Below, piece after piece: positions 23,558 through 33,110 of a stretch of 64,000 bases of DNA. The number at the start of each line of letters is the position of its first letter. The stretch's first letter is position 1. The notes beneath the pieces are model-generated. The model was not told the origin of the DNA. It did no database searches and saw nothing but the letters and a program-made list of their open reading frames with translations. The position numbers and the translations under genes are program-made. The DNA is taken from IMG/VR virus record IMGVR_UViG_3300033149_002333, positions 1 to 64,000 of that record. One strand, 5' to 3'. Origin of the DNA: a virus.

Positions 23558-26441
23558 TATAATAGGCTTGTTCGTGCTGCTGGTTTGGGTTGGCTGGACC
23601 ATCGGCGCTGCGGGCGATCCAGCTATTGAAGGGGTTAGTGAAGTCGAAGATTTTGCCACTTCGGGGGCTGCTGGAACAGCGCCACTTAGCGATGGGGCTA
23701 GTGGGTTGAGTATGACGGATGTGCTTACGGAGGATGAGCTAAACTCCGAGGCCGAACTCGAAGCCCAACTAGCCGATGTGTCGGACGTCTATACGGACAA
23801 CGACGTCGACTTCATAACTGCCGACGATATGGCAGATGCCGATCACGGAGATGTCAGTTGGTCTAGTGGTGTTGCATCAGTGGAGGACCTAACCATTTCC
23901 GGAGAAACTCAGGGTGACGTTCTCTACTTTAATGGATCGAACTGGGTGCGCCTCGGTATAGGTGCCGCTGGACAGGTCCTTGAGGTCAACGCAGGTGGAA
24001 CGGCCCCGGAGTGGGATACGGACGATTCGGCAGCAGGTGGCGGAAACGATGTCTACATAGAAGAGGGAGACGCTGCTAGGGTGGACTCGACCAGTGCGGA
24101 TCTTTATTTGGACTTCGATGACAGCGACTTTGATGTTGGCGTTGCGGGTAATGAAGCTAATATTACGATAAACGTAGGTCCGAACCAAATGTCCGATGCC
24201 GACCACGGAGACGTGGCCTGGTCCGGCGGAGTGGCTTCCGTACAAGCAGTGCAAAACAATTCCGTTGATCTAGGCACCGACACTGTTGGGAATTACGTAG
24301 CCACTGTTGCCGACGGCACGGGGATAGACGGTACAGCTTCCGGGGAAGGTTCAACCTACACGCCTTCTTTCGATTCGACAGAACTAGGCAACTTGGTCTG
24401 GGGAGACAACTCCCAAGCAACAATCAGCTGGCTTTTCTCGCTAACTGGAGGAAACGACCCAAGTATTTTATTCTCTGATAACAAAATAACGTACTATTCG
24501 ACGTTCGAACTCAACAGTACTGCACCTAGCATAACTCTTTACGAAAACGACACGAACGATTACTGGTATCGCAGTACAGTAAACAGCGGACTCCTTGTTA
24601 TAGGTTACGACGAAGACCGCGATGGAGCGTTTACTCCAGTAACCAATGTTCTAACCTTCTATCCTGCTGATATTACTACTACAGACGACCGCATAGTAAT
24701 AGGCAGCGGGTCCTCGAAGTCTAATACAGACTTTTCTTTGGCTTTTGATACTGATACTGAAGATTATTTCTTCGGTTATGACGATTCCCAAGATAAGTTC
24801 ATATTCGGTTCGGCTGGAGCTGCATACAACATTGGTGATTACGATAGGCGCTATCTTACTGCCCAAATTTCAACTAATGACGACGGTTACATTTTGGGAA
24901 ATGCTAACGTCTTCGTTCCCCAAATGTTTGGCCCAATAGATCCAACGGACGACGCGGCAAACACGGACGATACTGCTATACAGGCCGCGATCGACGCAGC
25001 TGAGGCTTCGATCATTAACTACGATGGGTCTCCTGCAGTAGTGTTTTTACCTCCAGGTTATTATAATATAGATGCCGGGCTTACCATTTCTAAGGGTATA
25101 CATCTCATTGGGTCTGGGAAATCCTCTAGTGTAATAAAGTCTGATATAACCGCCGATCATGTAATTACGGTGGATAATGGTGCCGCCGGTTCGGTGGTGG
25201 GTTACGGCAAAGTTGCCAACTTGTCTATTGCGACAACGGTTGAGAACGACGGAAAGGCTTTGTTGTATATGGTTGAGCCCTTTCACTATACGATTGAGAA
25301 CGTGTTCCTTGGAAACGGGTCTTACGGAATCTACTTAGACGATCCGGACTGGGTAACGGTAAATAAAGCATTTATCTATTACGATGGTGCTGTACATGAC
25401 AACGCAGACCCCGCGAACGCAGGGATTTACATAACTGCGAACGACAGTGCAGATCACCCGAATGTACGGATACAAGACTCCGAGATAAATGGAGGTAGTG
25501 GGGCGTCTCCTGAAAGAGTTGTTAACTACTGTATCAGAATAGGTGGTGCGGATGGCATATGGATAAGCAACACCCACATGTATTTTGCCAAATTGGCCAA
25601 CATATATGCAAGGGCTGATGGAGTTGATTATTGGCTAAATGGAATCCTCGTTGACAACTCGTGGATAGAAAAGGCTGGGCAGTATAACTTTCTTCTCAGT
25701 GACAGTACTGCTACTGTTCGTGCTACCTATTACAGCATTTCCAACAGTGTTATGGACGGTGGTGAGGTAACGCAGTTTGGAGTGTATGTGGATCATTCCA
25801 GCCTGGAGACGTTCGTCATTTCAGACAACGTAATAAAGTCCCATGATTACGATGGTATTCAGATAGCGGATACGTCGGCTAGCGCAGAGGTAGTCATTAT
25901 CGGAAACGTCATAGCGGGACACTCCGAGGCTGGAGAAGACGGGATCGACATAGGTGAAGCGTCCATTGACGAAATCGTAATCTCCGACAACGTGTTCAGT
26001 GACAACGATGAAAACATCGAATGGCCGTCTGTGGGGCAAGAGGCGGATATTGTAGTTGCTAACAACGTCAACGAGGATAGTCACGGACTAACTAGGAAAA
26101 TCATTCCAATCACCTCTGGTTCTTCCAGAAACGTCGCAGCGTACGAAAGCGGGGCGTTGTTTTCTGTCAATTCGAGTTATGCGGGGTTGGTAACTCTAAC
26201 CCTTCCGGCAGATCCGACTGGGTTGTATTATACCTTCTGCAACGCAAATTCTTCGTACTCACTTCGCATAGACGGCAACGGTGCTGATACAATAGCTGGT
26301 GTACTAGCTGGAAGCGCCAGCACTACCGCAGCCGACATAGACATAGACACTGCTGGAGCGTGCGTTACGCTGGTCGGAGTCAACTCGGCAGGATGGGGAA
26401 TAGTAGCAGCAACAGGCGACTCTGGGGATTATACATTTTAG
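23526..26441 (+). CDS. large tailspike with parallel beta-helix and N-terminal hydrophobic segment
   Basis: A 971-residue protein. Residues 1-30 (RFRGLVTGVSIIGLFVLLVW) look like a signal anchor, which is odd for a virion spike. Fibre linkers follow: two D-A-D-H-G-D-V-[SA]-W-S-x-G-V-A-S-V repeats and G-D-V-L-Y-F-N-G-S-N-W-V-R-L-G. From about 465 the pectate-lyase-type beta-helix starts: D-D-T-A-I-Q-A-A-I-D-A-A-E, V-V-F-L-P-P-G-Y-Y-N-I, then H-L-I-G-S-G-K-S-S-S-V-I, and many repeated strands. This fold is typical of glycan-degrading or glycan-binding spikes. The Gly/Ser-rich C-terminus would trimerise. Confidence 0.85.
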   Translation: MRFRGLVTGVSIIGLFVLLVWVGWTIGAAGDPAIEGVSEVEDFATSGAAGTAPLSDGASGLSMTDVLTEDELNSEAELEAQLADVSDVYTDNDVDFITADDMADADHGDVSWSSGVASVEDLTISGETQGDVLYFNGSNWVRLGIGAAGQVLEVNAGGTAPEWDTDDSAAGGGNDVYIEEGDAARVDSTSADLYLDFDDSDFDVGVAGNEANITINVGPNQMSDADHGDVAWSGGVASVQAVQNNSVDLGTDTVGNYVATVADGTGIDGTASGEGSTYTPSFDSTELGNLVWGDNSQATISWLFSLTGGNDPSILFSDNKITYYSTFELNSTAPSITLYENDTNDYWYRSTVNSGLLVIGYDEDRDGAFTPVTNVLTFYPADITTTDDRIVIGSGSSKSNTDFSLAFDTDTEDYFFGYDDSQDKFIFGSAGAAYNIGDYDRRYLTAQISTNDDGYILGNANVFVPQMFGPIDPTDDAANTDDTAIQAAIDAAEASIINYDGSPAVVFLPPGYYNIDAGLTISKGIHLIGSGKSSSVIKSDITADHVITVDNGAAGSVVGYGKVANLSIATTVENDGKALLYMVEPFHYTIENVFLGNGSYGIYLDDPDWVTVNKAFIYYDGAVHDNADPANAGIYITANDSADHPNVRIQDSEINGGSGASPERVVNYCIRIGGADGIWISNTHMYFAKLANIYARADGVDYWLNGILVDNSWIEKAGQYNFLLSDSTATVRATYYSISNSVMDGGEVTQFGVYVDHSSLETFVISDNVIKSHDYDGIQIADTSASAEVVIIGNVIAGHSEAGEDGIDIGEASIDEIVISDNVFSDNDENIEWPSVGQEADIVVANNVNEDSHGLTRKIIPITSGSSRNVAAYESGALFSVNSSYAGLVTLTLPADPTGLYYTFCNANSSYSLRIDGNGADTIAGVLAGSASTTAADIDIDTAGACVTLVGVNSAGWGIVAATGDSGDYTF

Positions 26442-26460
26442 TTAAGTTCGGGAGCTTACA

Positions 26461-28113
26461 ATGCCAAGACATTTAACGACTTCAGTTGATGACACTATTA
26501 CGGCGACGCATACTTATACTGGTGCTATAGTAGCCACTAATCAGGCAGTGGTTAGTGGGGGGCAGATCGACAACGTTCCGGTTGGTGGGGTGAGCCCGTC
26601 GAGTGTTTATTGTACGTATGCTTATGTTACAAGCTCGAGCGGGGATGCTATAATGGGGTTGGATAGCGGTGCTGGAGCTAGTGCTACTATTGCCTTTTTG
26701 GAGGAAGGTACTACAAAGTGGAGGTGGCTTAACAACGGTGGGAACGACGACTTGGAGCTTTGGGACCACGCCAACAATGCTTCCGTAGCTCGAATTCAGG
26801 CCAACAACGCCGGGGTTAGCTTCGATGCTCCGCTTGGGTTCAAAAAAGTCTACAACGCGGCCACCTACGGCAGCGGAATGACGGACGTCGAGATTCAAGC
26901 CGCCATAGACCATTGCGAAGCGGATGGTGGATATGGAGTTGTATACTTACATGGCGGAGTTTGGACCCTAAGCACCGGAATAAGTATTACCAAAAACAGC
27001 ATCACCCTAATGGGCGCGGGGAAGCTAAATACTTACCTCTCCCGAGCTGGGGGTTCGGGGCATACTGTTACACTTGAGAACGAGACGGAGGGAAATTACA
27101 TAACAGCTGTTTCCTTGCAAGGAATGACTATTCGATCTACTGACACGATGACCAGCGGAGCTGCACATATTTACATCGTGGACGGGGATCATGTTGTCTT
27201 GCGTGACATAATGTTGGACAGAGGCTACACAGGAATCGAAGCTACATCTATGGGGAATTCTACCCTGGATAATGTATGGATCAAGAACGACTCGATAGAC
27301 TACGGAGCGACTACCTCAACCTCATCTGGCATTTGGATAGGCAATACCGGAAAGCGCAACAACGGGAACATGATGCTTAAGAATGTAAGCATTGGTTCGA
27401 GTACGAACGGCTACATTCAGTATGGCTTGGTAATCGAAGCTGCTGATGGATGGTGGATTACTAACCTATACACTGGATACATGAACGGCACGGATGTTTA
27501 CCTAAGTCCAAGCGGATCAACATCTCTTACCGGGTTGAAATTCAACAACTGTTGGTTTGACCCGGCGGGAGATTATGGGTTGTTGGCTGATGGTGGAACG
27601 ACTGGCAACTACGGTGGACTGCAATTAGCTAATTGTCGCTTCTGGGGTTGGTACGGTGGAGCAATGACTAGCGTGACTGGTTCGGCCACGACTAGAAGTT
27701 GCCAGTATGGAATTTATCTCTCGCCAACCAGTAGTTCTATGGAGCATGTGAACATAAATAATTGCTTCATTAGCGACTGGGGTCGGGACGGAATTTATCT
27801 GGCTGATAGCAATTTGGTACATAGTGTGATAAACGGAAACAACATCTGCGGCAATAGTCAGATGTCTAACGGTACGTACGACGCGATCAAGGTGGCCCCG
27901 GAGGTGTCGTTCTTTAACATAATGAATAATAATTGCGGTTATGATATGTATAACTCCACCGTTGCTTCAATGCAACGATATGGGATCGCAGTACAAACTG
28001 GAGACTCAACTGGGTTCGTCATCATCGGAAACAACTGCTTGGGCAACCAAACAGGTGGCGTAGCCAACAACGCAACCGGAACTAGCATGGTAGTGCACAA
28101 TTTGCCTGAGTAA
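26461..28113 (+). CDS. tailspike with beta-helix, second copy
   Basis: A 550-residue protein. Its first 45 residues repeat the N-terminal domain of the fibre at 21480. A second linker is followed by the beta-helix signature: M-T-D-V-E-I-Q-A-A-I-D-H-C-E, V-V-Y-L-H-G-G-V-W-T-L, then I-T-L-M-G-A-G-K-L-N-T-Y-L. Many N-N-C-x-F / N-N-x-W rungs follow. Two spikes with different beta-helices in one phage suggest binding or cutting of two glycans or of one complex capsule. Confidence 0.85.
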   Translation: MPRHLTTSVDDTITATHTYTGAIVATNQAVVSGGQIDNVPVGGVSPSSVYCTYAYVTSSSGDAIMGLDSGAGASATIAFLEEGTTKWRWLNNGGNDDLELWDHANNASVARIQANNAGVSFDAPLGFKKVYNAATYGSGMTDVEIQAAIDHCEADGGYGVVYLHGGVWTLSTGISITKNSITLMGAGKLNTYLSRAGGSGHTVTLENETEGNYITAVSLQGMTIRSTDTMTSGAAHIYIVDGDHVVLRDIMLDRGYTGIEATSMGNSTLDNVWIKNDSIDYGATTSTSSGIWIGNTGKRNNGNMMLKNVSIGSSTNGYIQYGLVIEAADGWWITNLYTGYMNGTDVYLSPSGSTSLTGLKFNNCWFDPAGDYGLLADGGTTGNYGGLQLANCRFWGWYGGAMTSVTGSATTRSCQYGIYLSPTSSSMEHVNINNCFISDWGRDGIYLADSNLVHSVINGNNICGNSQMSNGTYDAIKVAPEVSFFNIMNNNCGYDMYNSTVASMQRYGIAVQTGDSTGFVIIGNNCLGNQTGGVANNATGTSMVVHNLPE

Positions 28114-28119
28114 GCTCAA

Positions 28120-28132
28120 TTCATTTAATGAA
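28120..28132. promoter_or_regulatory. recurrent palindrome TTCATTTAATGAA, copy 3
   Basis: Reverse complement of the other copies. It lies in the 39-base gap after the second tailspike, 20 bases before the start codon of the adaptor gene at 28153. The right arm extends to GAAGCGC, as in copy 1 (GAAGCG). Confidence 0.5.
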
Positions 28133-28152
28133 GCGCTAAGTAGGGAGCTAGA

Positions 28153-29058
28153 ATGAACTTTCGCAAGATGTACCTAAACATTAAAGAATTCTGCCCGAAG
28201 CTGTCGATTCCGGTTATCAAGGAGCGTATAAACATACGCTATCAACAAATCCTGGCAGCTGAGGATTGGGAGTTTTTGTACGACACCACAACGGTTCGGT
28301 TGGTAGCTATTCACGAATCGCTTGATGGCGAAACCGTGCAAGTAGCTCAGGGCGATACAGCTGTGACCGGAACTGGGACGACTTTTACCTCCGCGCACGA
28401 AGGGTATTATATACGCTTCGGCAGCGATTCACAGCCTTATGTGGTGAGTAGCGTGACCGATACGACGCACCTCGTGCTTGAGACAGCTTATGGAGATGAT
28501 AGCGATTCGTCGATGAGTTATAGCTTGTATCCGAGGTCTTACAGTCCGAGCGTCGGCGATGTTGGGGAAATTTTGTCGATTGCTTATAACTCGAAGCTGG
28601 GCGAAGTTTCAGAAGGGTTTTTGTATAGATTAGATCCTGAGCGCGACTCGACTGGGGAGCCTACCTACTACCGAATCTTCAGCAAATCAAAAGCCGACCA
28701 AGGTACGGTTAGCTTCGAGGTTTGGCCTATTCCGGACGAGGATTATGTGGTTACAGTCAGCTACAAACGAACCGTCTCTGCGCTTAGCGAGGATACCGAC
28801 GAGCCAGTTTTCAGGCCGGAGTTGCTAGAAGCCGGGGCTTTGTGGGATTGCTATAGGATGTGCTTTAATCTAACCCAAAATCCGGCTTTCATGGGTATGG
28901 CACGCGATTCGAGAAACGAATACGACCGCCTAATGCGCGACATGCTGCTGGAAGACCTGCGCACGGCTTCCATACCCCAGCGGATTAGATCCTTCGAATC
29001 CGACTCTCCGATATGGAACAACGAATACTACATCGACCACGACACGGAGCCTTGGTGA
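28153..29058 (+). CDS. head-tail adaptor-like protein 1
   Basis: A 301-residue protein opening the neck module. The N-terminal helices include E-R-I-N-I-R-Y-Q-Q-I-L-A-A-E-D-W-E-F-L, a pattern found in podovirus adaptors that bind the portal. A beta insertion follows (V-A-Q-G-D-T-A-V-T-G-T-G-T-T-F-T), then helices ending M-R-D-M-L-L-E-D. Two more proteins with similar N-terminal starts follow. Confidence 0.65.
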   Translation: MNFRKMYLNIKEFCPKLSIPVIKERINIRYQQILAAEDWEFLYDTTTVRLVAIHESLDGETVQVAQGDTAVTGTGTTFTSAHEGYYIRFGSDSQPYVVSSVTDTTHLVLETAYGDDSDSSMSYSLYPRSYSPSVGDVGEILSIAYNSKLGEVSEGFLYRLDPERDSTGEPTYYRIFSKSKADQGTVSFEVWPIPDEDYVVTVSYKRTVSALSEDTDEPVFRPELLEAGALWDCYRMCFNLTQNPAFMGMARDSRNEYDRLMRDMLLEDLRTASIPQRIRSFESDSPIWNNEYYIDHDTEPW

Positions 29059-29138
29059 TGAGTTTCACCGACGGCTGGATGATAGCCTTCGGGTTGGCTG
29101 TTTATTTATTCTTGGAGATTCTAACAAGGGATTATTAA
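29058..29138 (+). CDS. 26-residue single-span membrane peptide
   Basis: Reads MSFTDGWMIAFGLAVYLFLE then ILTRDY. It starts inside the previous stop (TGATG) and its TAA abuts the next ATG, so it is well packed between genes. One transmembrane helix. Function unknown; a small lysis or superinfection peptide is conceivable. Confidence 0.5.
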   Translation: MSFTDGWMIAFGLAVYLFLEILTRDY

Positions 29139-29852
29139 ATGAAAGTCTCCGAACTGATGGACCAAATACAAGCAAGCCTCGAAGACGAGGGGGTGTATCG
29201 AACGGATGATTTCATCCTCGATGCTATTAACGACGGCTATAAAATGATGGCTGTGTTGACCTTGTTCGACGAGCGGCGGGTTGATGTGGAAGTCGATGGA
29301 ACGCGGAATTACGTCTGCTTGCCTAAAGATGGCGATGCGGAATGTATTGCGCCTTTGTATGTAGCTAACAAAGCAACCGGTAAGCGCGTGCATCCAGTTA
29401 ATATCCGAGATATGGAATATTACAGCAGCGCTTGGGAAGGTAAGGTCGGCTCGGGCGGAGACGCACAATATTACTGGGTCCAAAGCCCGTATCATTATCC
29501 CAATTCGCGGTTGCTTATAGTTCCGATGCAAAACATAGGTGGAACAAGCCTAAGCGTAATTGGAGCATTCGTGCCGACGGATTTAACCCCTTCAGACGAA
29601 CCCCGGATTCCCCGAGGATTTCAAGATGCGCTATACTACTACGCTCGATTCCTAGGTTTCACATCCGAACCAACCCGAGGCAACGAAGCTGCGGAATCCT
29701 TCGGACATTTTATCGACAAAGTCAACGCCCTAGCAGCCCTGCAAAAAAGCCGCTTTCCATCGCACATAGGCTTCGAGCCACAAAGCGTGGAGTTCCTATA
29801 CGAAAACGTTTCTACCAAAGACTTCAAGGCAGCTGATAATGAGAGTAACTGA
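29139..29852 (+). CDS. head-tail adaptor-like protein 2
   Basis: A 237-residue protein with an opening similar in style to the next protein (V-S-E-L-M-D-Q-I-Q-A-S-L here; V-T-D-L-V-D-K-I-G-D-I-L there). It has mixed helix and strand and ends in helices with Y-Y-Y-A-R-F. A neck or gateway protein is likely from context. Confidence 0.6.
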   Translation: MKVSELMDQIQASLEDEGVYRTDDFILDAINDGYKMMAVLTLFDERRVDVEVDGTRNYVCLPKDGDAECIAPLYVANKATGKRVHPVNIRDMEYYSSAWEGKVGSGGDAQYYWVQSPYHYPNSRLLIVPMQNIGGTSLSVIGAFVPTDLTPSDEPRIPRGFQDALYYYARFLGFTSEPTRGNEAAESFGHFIDKVNALAALQKSRFPSHIGFEPQSVEFLYENVSTKDFKAADNESN

Positions 29853-30954
29853 TCTAGTAGACAAGATCGGCGACATCCTGGGGGAGGACTACACCTACGC
29901 TCCTATATGGACCAAGTCCGAAATCGTCAAGATCGTTATGTCCATACTTGGAGAATTCTCTCAGCTAACCAACATTGCTGATTTTATAACTATACGTTAT
30001 GTTGATAGTTCTACTGGCGAAGCAGATATGCCAGTGGAGTTCAATGCTGCGTATTACATGACATTCAGCGAGGCTTTTCTGGATGTGGCCAACTGGAGCG
30101 ACCTCGACCACGGAGATGATGATTGGTTGGGTGGGAGTTCGACAGGAACCCCGCGCGTGGCTACGATTATCGGCAGCGGGGATTATGCTTCGATTAGAAT
30201 GGTGCCGACGCCGAGTTCGGTTTATACATACACCGAAAATACTTCGAGTTCGATTTACATCGGCTCGGCAGGTGGTAGTGTGTTCGAGCTAGCTTTCGGC
30301 AATGGCGCGGCTATTACCACGTACTCTCCAACAGCTACTTCGCAGGAATTTCGAATTCCGACTTCCGGAACTGGCAGCACGGTTTGGGAAGTAGCTTGCG
30401 AAGAAGACGGCAGATTGACCACGACTGCATCCGGCAGCCCGGTGACGGATACTATATATTTCGATGATGTAATAAGCTCGACCATTTGGAGAGCATACGC
30501 CACCGATGAAGGAGCTTTGACAACTTATCCTGCCAGCTACGAATATGGCCTTACATCCGGGGCAATACTAGACGGAACATATCAAGACTTCATTCAAGGA
30601 ACAAGCACTAGCTCAGTTCACTATGGAGCCGTTGTTGACGCATACCCCACCGCGACAGCTACATCTCCAACCGCGTCCATATGGATCGACCGTCCGTATG
30701 GCGTGGTGCTGTATGAGCGAACCTCAACCTCAGCTGCGATGATATGGTATAAGGGCAGCATTTATCCAGTTGCCGGGCTTGATTCAGAGCTGCAAATATC
30801 CGACGCCTTCGTACCAATTCTCATCCACGGCATCCTGGCCGAGGCATTTTCGCACGACGGTGACGGACGCGACGACACCAAAGCCAAATTGCTGCGAACC
30901 GTTTTCGAGGCTGAATGTAGAACTTTGAAACACCTATTTCAAAGATGGAGTTAG
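29839..30954 (+). CDS. head-tail adaptor-like protein 3 with beta insertion
   Basis: A 371-residue protein overlapping the previous gene by 14 bases. The helical start (D-L-V-D-K-I-G-D-I-L) and end (H-G-I-L-A-E-A-F-S-H-D-G-D-G-R-D-D-T-K-A-K) frame a Thr/Ser-rich beta insertion at about 95-300. This looks like an elaborated adaptor or collar protein. Three such genes in a row suggest duplication. Confidence 0.6.
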   Translation: MRVTDLVDKIGDILGEDYTYAPIWTKSEIVKIVMSILGEFSQLTNIADFITIRYVDSSTGEADMPVEFNAAYYMTFSEAFLDVANWSDLDHGDDDWLGGSSTGTPRVATIIGSGDYASIRMVPTPSSVYTYTENTSSSIYIGSAGGSVFELAFGNGAAITTYSPTATSQEFRIPTSGTGSTVWEVACEEDGRLTTTASGSPVTDTIYFDDVISSTIWRAYATDEGALTTYPASYEYGLTSGAILDGTYQDFIQGTSTSSVHYGAVVDAYPTATATSPTASIWIDRPYGVVLYERTSTSAAMIWYKGSIYPVAGLDSELQISDAFVPILIHGILAEAFSHDGDGRDDTKAKLLRTVFEAECRTLKHLFQRWS

Positions 30955-30956
30955 CC

Positions 30957-31256
30957 ATGATTCGGGTCAAGCCCGGGGTGAGGTTTCACCCAGATACTTG
31001 GGTTTGCGGTATGACGCGGATTCTGCGAGCGGTAGAAGACTTAGCGCCTGCAAGGTATACGATTACAATAACTAGTGGTTGCGACGGAAAGCACAGAGAG
31101 GGCTCGAAGCACTACAAAGGCCGGGCCTTGGATTTTCGAACACGCGACTTTCCCTACAGCCCTGGAACTTGGGCGCGGCGAATTCAGAATCGACTTGGAG
31201 ACGAATACTTCGTGCTGGTCGAACCTACGCACATGCACATCCAATGGAACGGTTAG
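30957..31256 (+). CDS. M15-like peptidase (endolysin or tail lysin)
   Basis: A 99-residue protein from the ATG at 30957, with GGAG 6 bases upstream. It has the zinc-site pattern of the M15/VanY-like or DUF882 type: S-K-H-Y-K-G-R-A-L-D-F-R with His 52 and Asp 59, and T-H-M-H-I-Q-W with His 94. It would cut the peptide part of peptidoglycan. The lack of signal peptide and the place among neck genes fit either a virion-carried lysin that opens the wall on entry or the lysis endolysin. It is shorter than most M15 endolysins (about 130-160), so it is a minimal domain. Confidence 0.75.
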   Translation: MIRVKPGVRFHPDTWVCGMTRILRAVEDLAPARYTITITSGCDGKHREGSKHYKGRALDFRTRDFPYSPGTWARRIQNRLGDEYFVLVEPTHMHIQWNG

Positions 31257-31265
31257 AGGCTTAAT

Positions 31266-33110
31266 ATGGCTGTTAAGATAGGCGGATTCACACGCGGCTG
31301 GCAAAACCGGGCTCGCCAAGAGCTTATGCGCGACGACGCGCTGTTTTGGATTGAGGATTGCGAGATAAATCAACTAGGAAGCATCGCTCCGAGGAGGTTT
31401 CTGAAACGTAGTGGACCTTTTGATGAGTTCTCTATGGGGAGCCTGTCGGGGTTGTTGCGGATTTTCAACGTCGAGGGCAGGTCGAAGAAGCTGATTTATT
31501 GGTGTCAGTCGGATGGGTTGTATAGGTATAATTCGACCACGGCTCAACGAACGAATATAAGTTCTAGCATAGTGTGTGTTTATGATTCCGTGAGTGCTAT
31601 AAAACGTCGCCCCAGTATGGCCGCAATCAGACCGCTGCTGAGCGATTACACGCGCATATACATAACCGACGGGGTTACGTTTTTAAGTGATAACGGAACG
31701 TCGACCAAAACCTGGGGTATTGATCCACCTGGGCAAATACCAACGGCTTCGGTAGTAACTGGAGAATCCGGGGGTTTAAGTGAGGGCGAGTATGGATATG
31801 TAGTTACGTTTTATGATGCGGACACTGGGGCAGAATCCGACCCGTCGCCGGAAGTTTCTATAGAAGTTTCCGCCGGAGCTTTGGTAAGATTGGTGGGGAT
31901 TCCGGTTAGCAACAATTCTAGGGTTACCTCACGTAGAATATACCGAACTGTAGCAAATGGTGGGACGTGGTACTTAGCTGCGGAGATTCCGGATAATGTA
32001 GTAACTGAACATCTGGATTATGTTTATGATGCTGATTTGACTACGGAATGTAACACAGACCAAGGTATTCCGCCAGAAGGGGATGTTGTGGTTAGTTTCC
32101 AGGATCGCCTGTGGATGGCCGGGGATGAGAGTTATCCCAATACGTTATATTTTTCTAGGGCTTCCCGACCTGATAATTGGCCTTCGACGTATTATTTGGA
32201 AACTGACACGCCGGGCGAAAAGATTCGGAATTTGGTCGAATATGACGGAAAGTTATATGTGTTGACTTACGACGGAATTTACGGCGTGAGTGGGTCTGAT
32301 CCGGATACGTACGTGATGGCTAATACCAGGTCTCATGTTGGCGTATATGGACGCTGGACCGTAGCTGCGGGGCCTGATGGGGTTTACTTTTTGGGCCGGG
32401 ATGGAGTTTATCGGTATGATGGGTTCAAGACCGAATCTATTAGCGAGCAGATAGCTAAGTTGTTTGACGACACTCCGGCCAGGTGGAACCCGGTGCTGGA
32501 CTACGGAACGGCCGAACTACGCTCGCGCGGGGTTTTTCGCGGGTCGGATTATTTTCTACTGCTGCCTTTGAAAGCTCTGGATGGAAGTCAGTATCATAGG
32601 GTTTTGGTTTATTCCACCGATACTCAAACTTGGACTGTACATAATCTCAACGGCAGCGAGTCCGGGGATGGGAAGAGTCATGCAGGAGACTTAGAAACGG
32701 ATGCTGAGGAACTGAAGAGTTATATAACGAATTATTTCGACGAGCCGACTGCCTGCGAGATATTCGAGGCCGATTCGGAGCGGCTGGGGTTTGATGTATC
32801 GAATCCGGTTTTTGTAACGAAGGCATATCCGGTGGTTGAACGTAAGGCTGAGACTGGGAAAACTCCCGCTGTAGGTTGGATCAGGCGGTATCGAATTGAC
32901 GCAGATGGAAGTTGGGCGTTGACGTTTTATCTGGATGATCGGAATGTGCACAGTGAAACCCTCAGCAGCCAAAGCGCATCGACGAGATACGACTGGCACG
33001 ACTTCCCACCGAAACTCAAAGGAAGATACATCTACATAAAAGCCGAAGCGGCGGGGAGTACGCTTACTGCTCCGACTACATACGAATTCAACGAAGTGGA
33101 GATTCGCTAA
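31266..33110 (+). CDS. tail nozzle/tail tubular-like protein
   Basis: A 614-residue protein with repeated beta strands of propeller style, such as R-L-W-M-A-G-D-E, V-Y-F-L-G-R-D-G-V-Y-R-Y-D-G-F, and a central Ig-like segment with E-S-D-P-S-P-E-V. These features and its place after the adaptors match the nozzle (T7 gp12-like) proteins of podoviruses that form the distal tail. It overlaps the next ATG by one base. Confidence 0.75.
   Translation: MAVKIGGFTRGWQNRARQELMRDDALFWIEDCEINQLGSIAPRRFLKRSGPFDEFSMGSLSGLLRIFNVEGRSKKLIYWCQSDGLYRYNSTTAQRTNISSSIVCVYDSVSAIKRRPSMAAIRPLLSDYTRIYITDGVTFLSDNGTSTKTWGIDPPGQIPTASVVTGESGGLSEGEYGYVVTFYDADTGAESDPSPEVSIEVSAGALVRLVGIPVSNNSRVTSRRIYRTVANGGTWYLAAEIPDNVVTEHLDYVYDADLTTECNTDQGIPPEGDVVVSFQDRLWMAGDESYPNTLYFSRASRPDNWPSTYYLETDTPGEKIRNLVEYDGKLYVLTYDGIYGVSGSDPDTYVMANTRSHVGVYGRWTVAAGPDGVYFLGRDGVYRYDGFKTESISEQIAKLFDDTPARWNPVLDYGTAELRSRGVFRGSDYFLLLPLKALDGSQYHRVLVYSTDTQTWTVHNLNGSESGDGKSHAGDLETDAEELKSYITNYFDEPTACEIFEADSERLGFDVSNPVFVTKAYPVVERKAETGKTPAVGWIRRYRIDADGSWALTFYLDDRNVHSETLSSQSASTRYDWHDFPPKLKGRYIYIKAEAAGSTLTAPTTYEFNEVEIR

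Noticed and set aside
29131-29144. Sixth copy of the palindrome (ATTATTAAATGAA)
   Set aside because: Only 11 of 13 match and it contains a stop/start junction, so chance is likely.
30921-30948. Hairpin CTTTGAAA...TTTCAAAG at the end of the third adaptor gene
   Set aside because: Inside coding sequence, AT-rich short stem, no T tract; likely chance.
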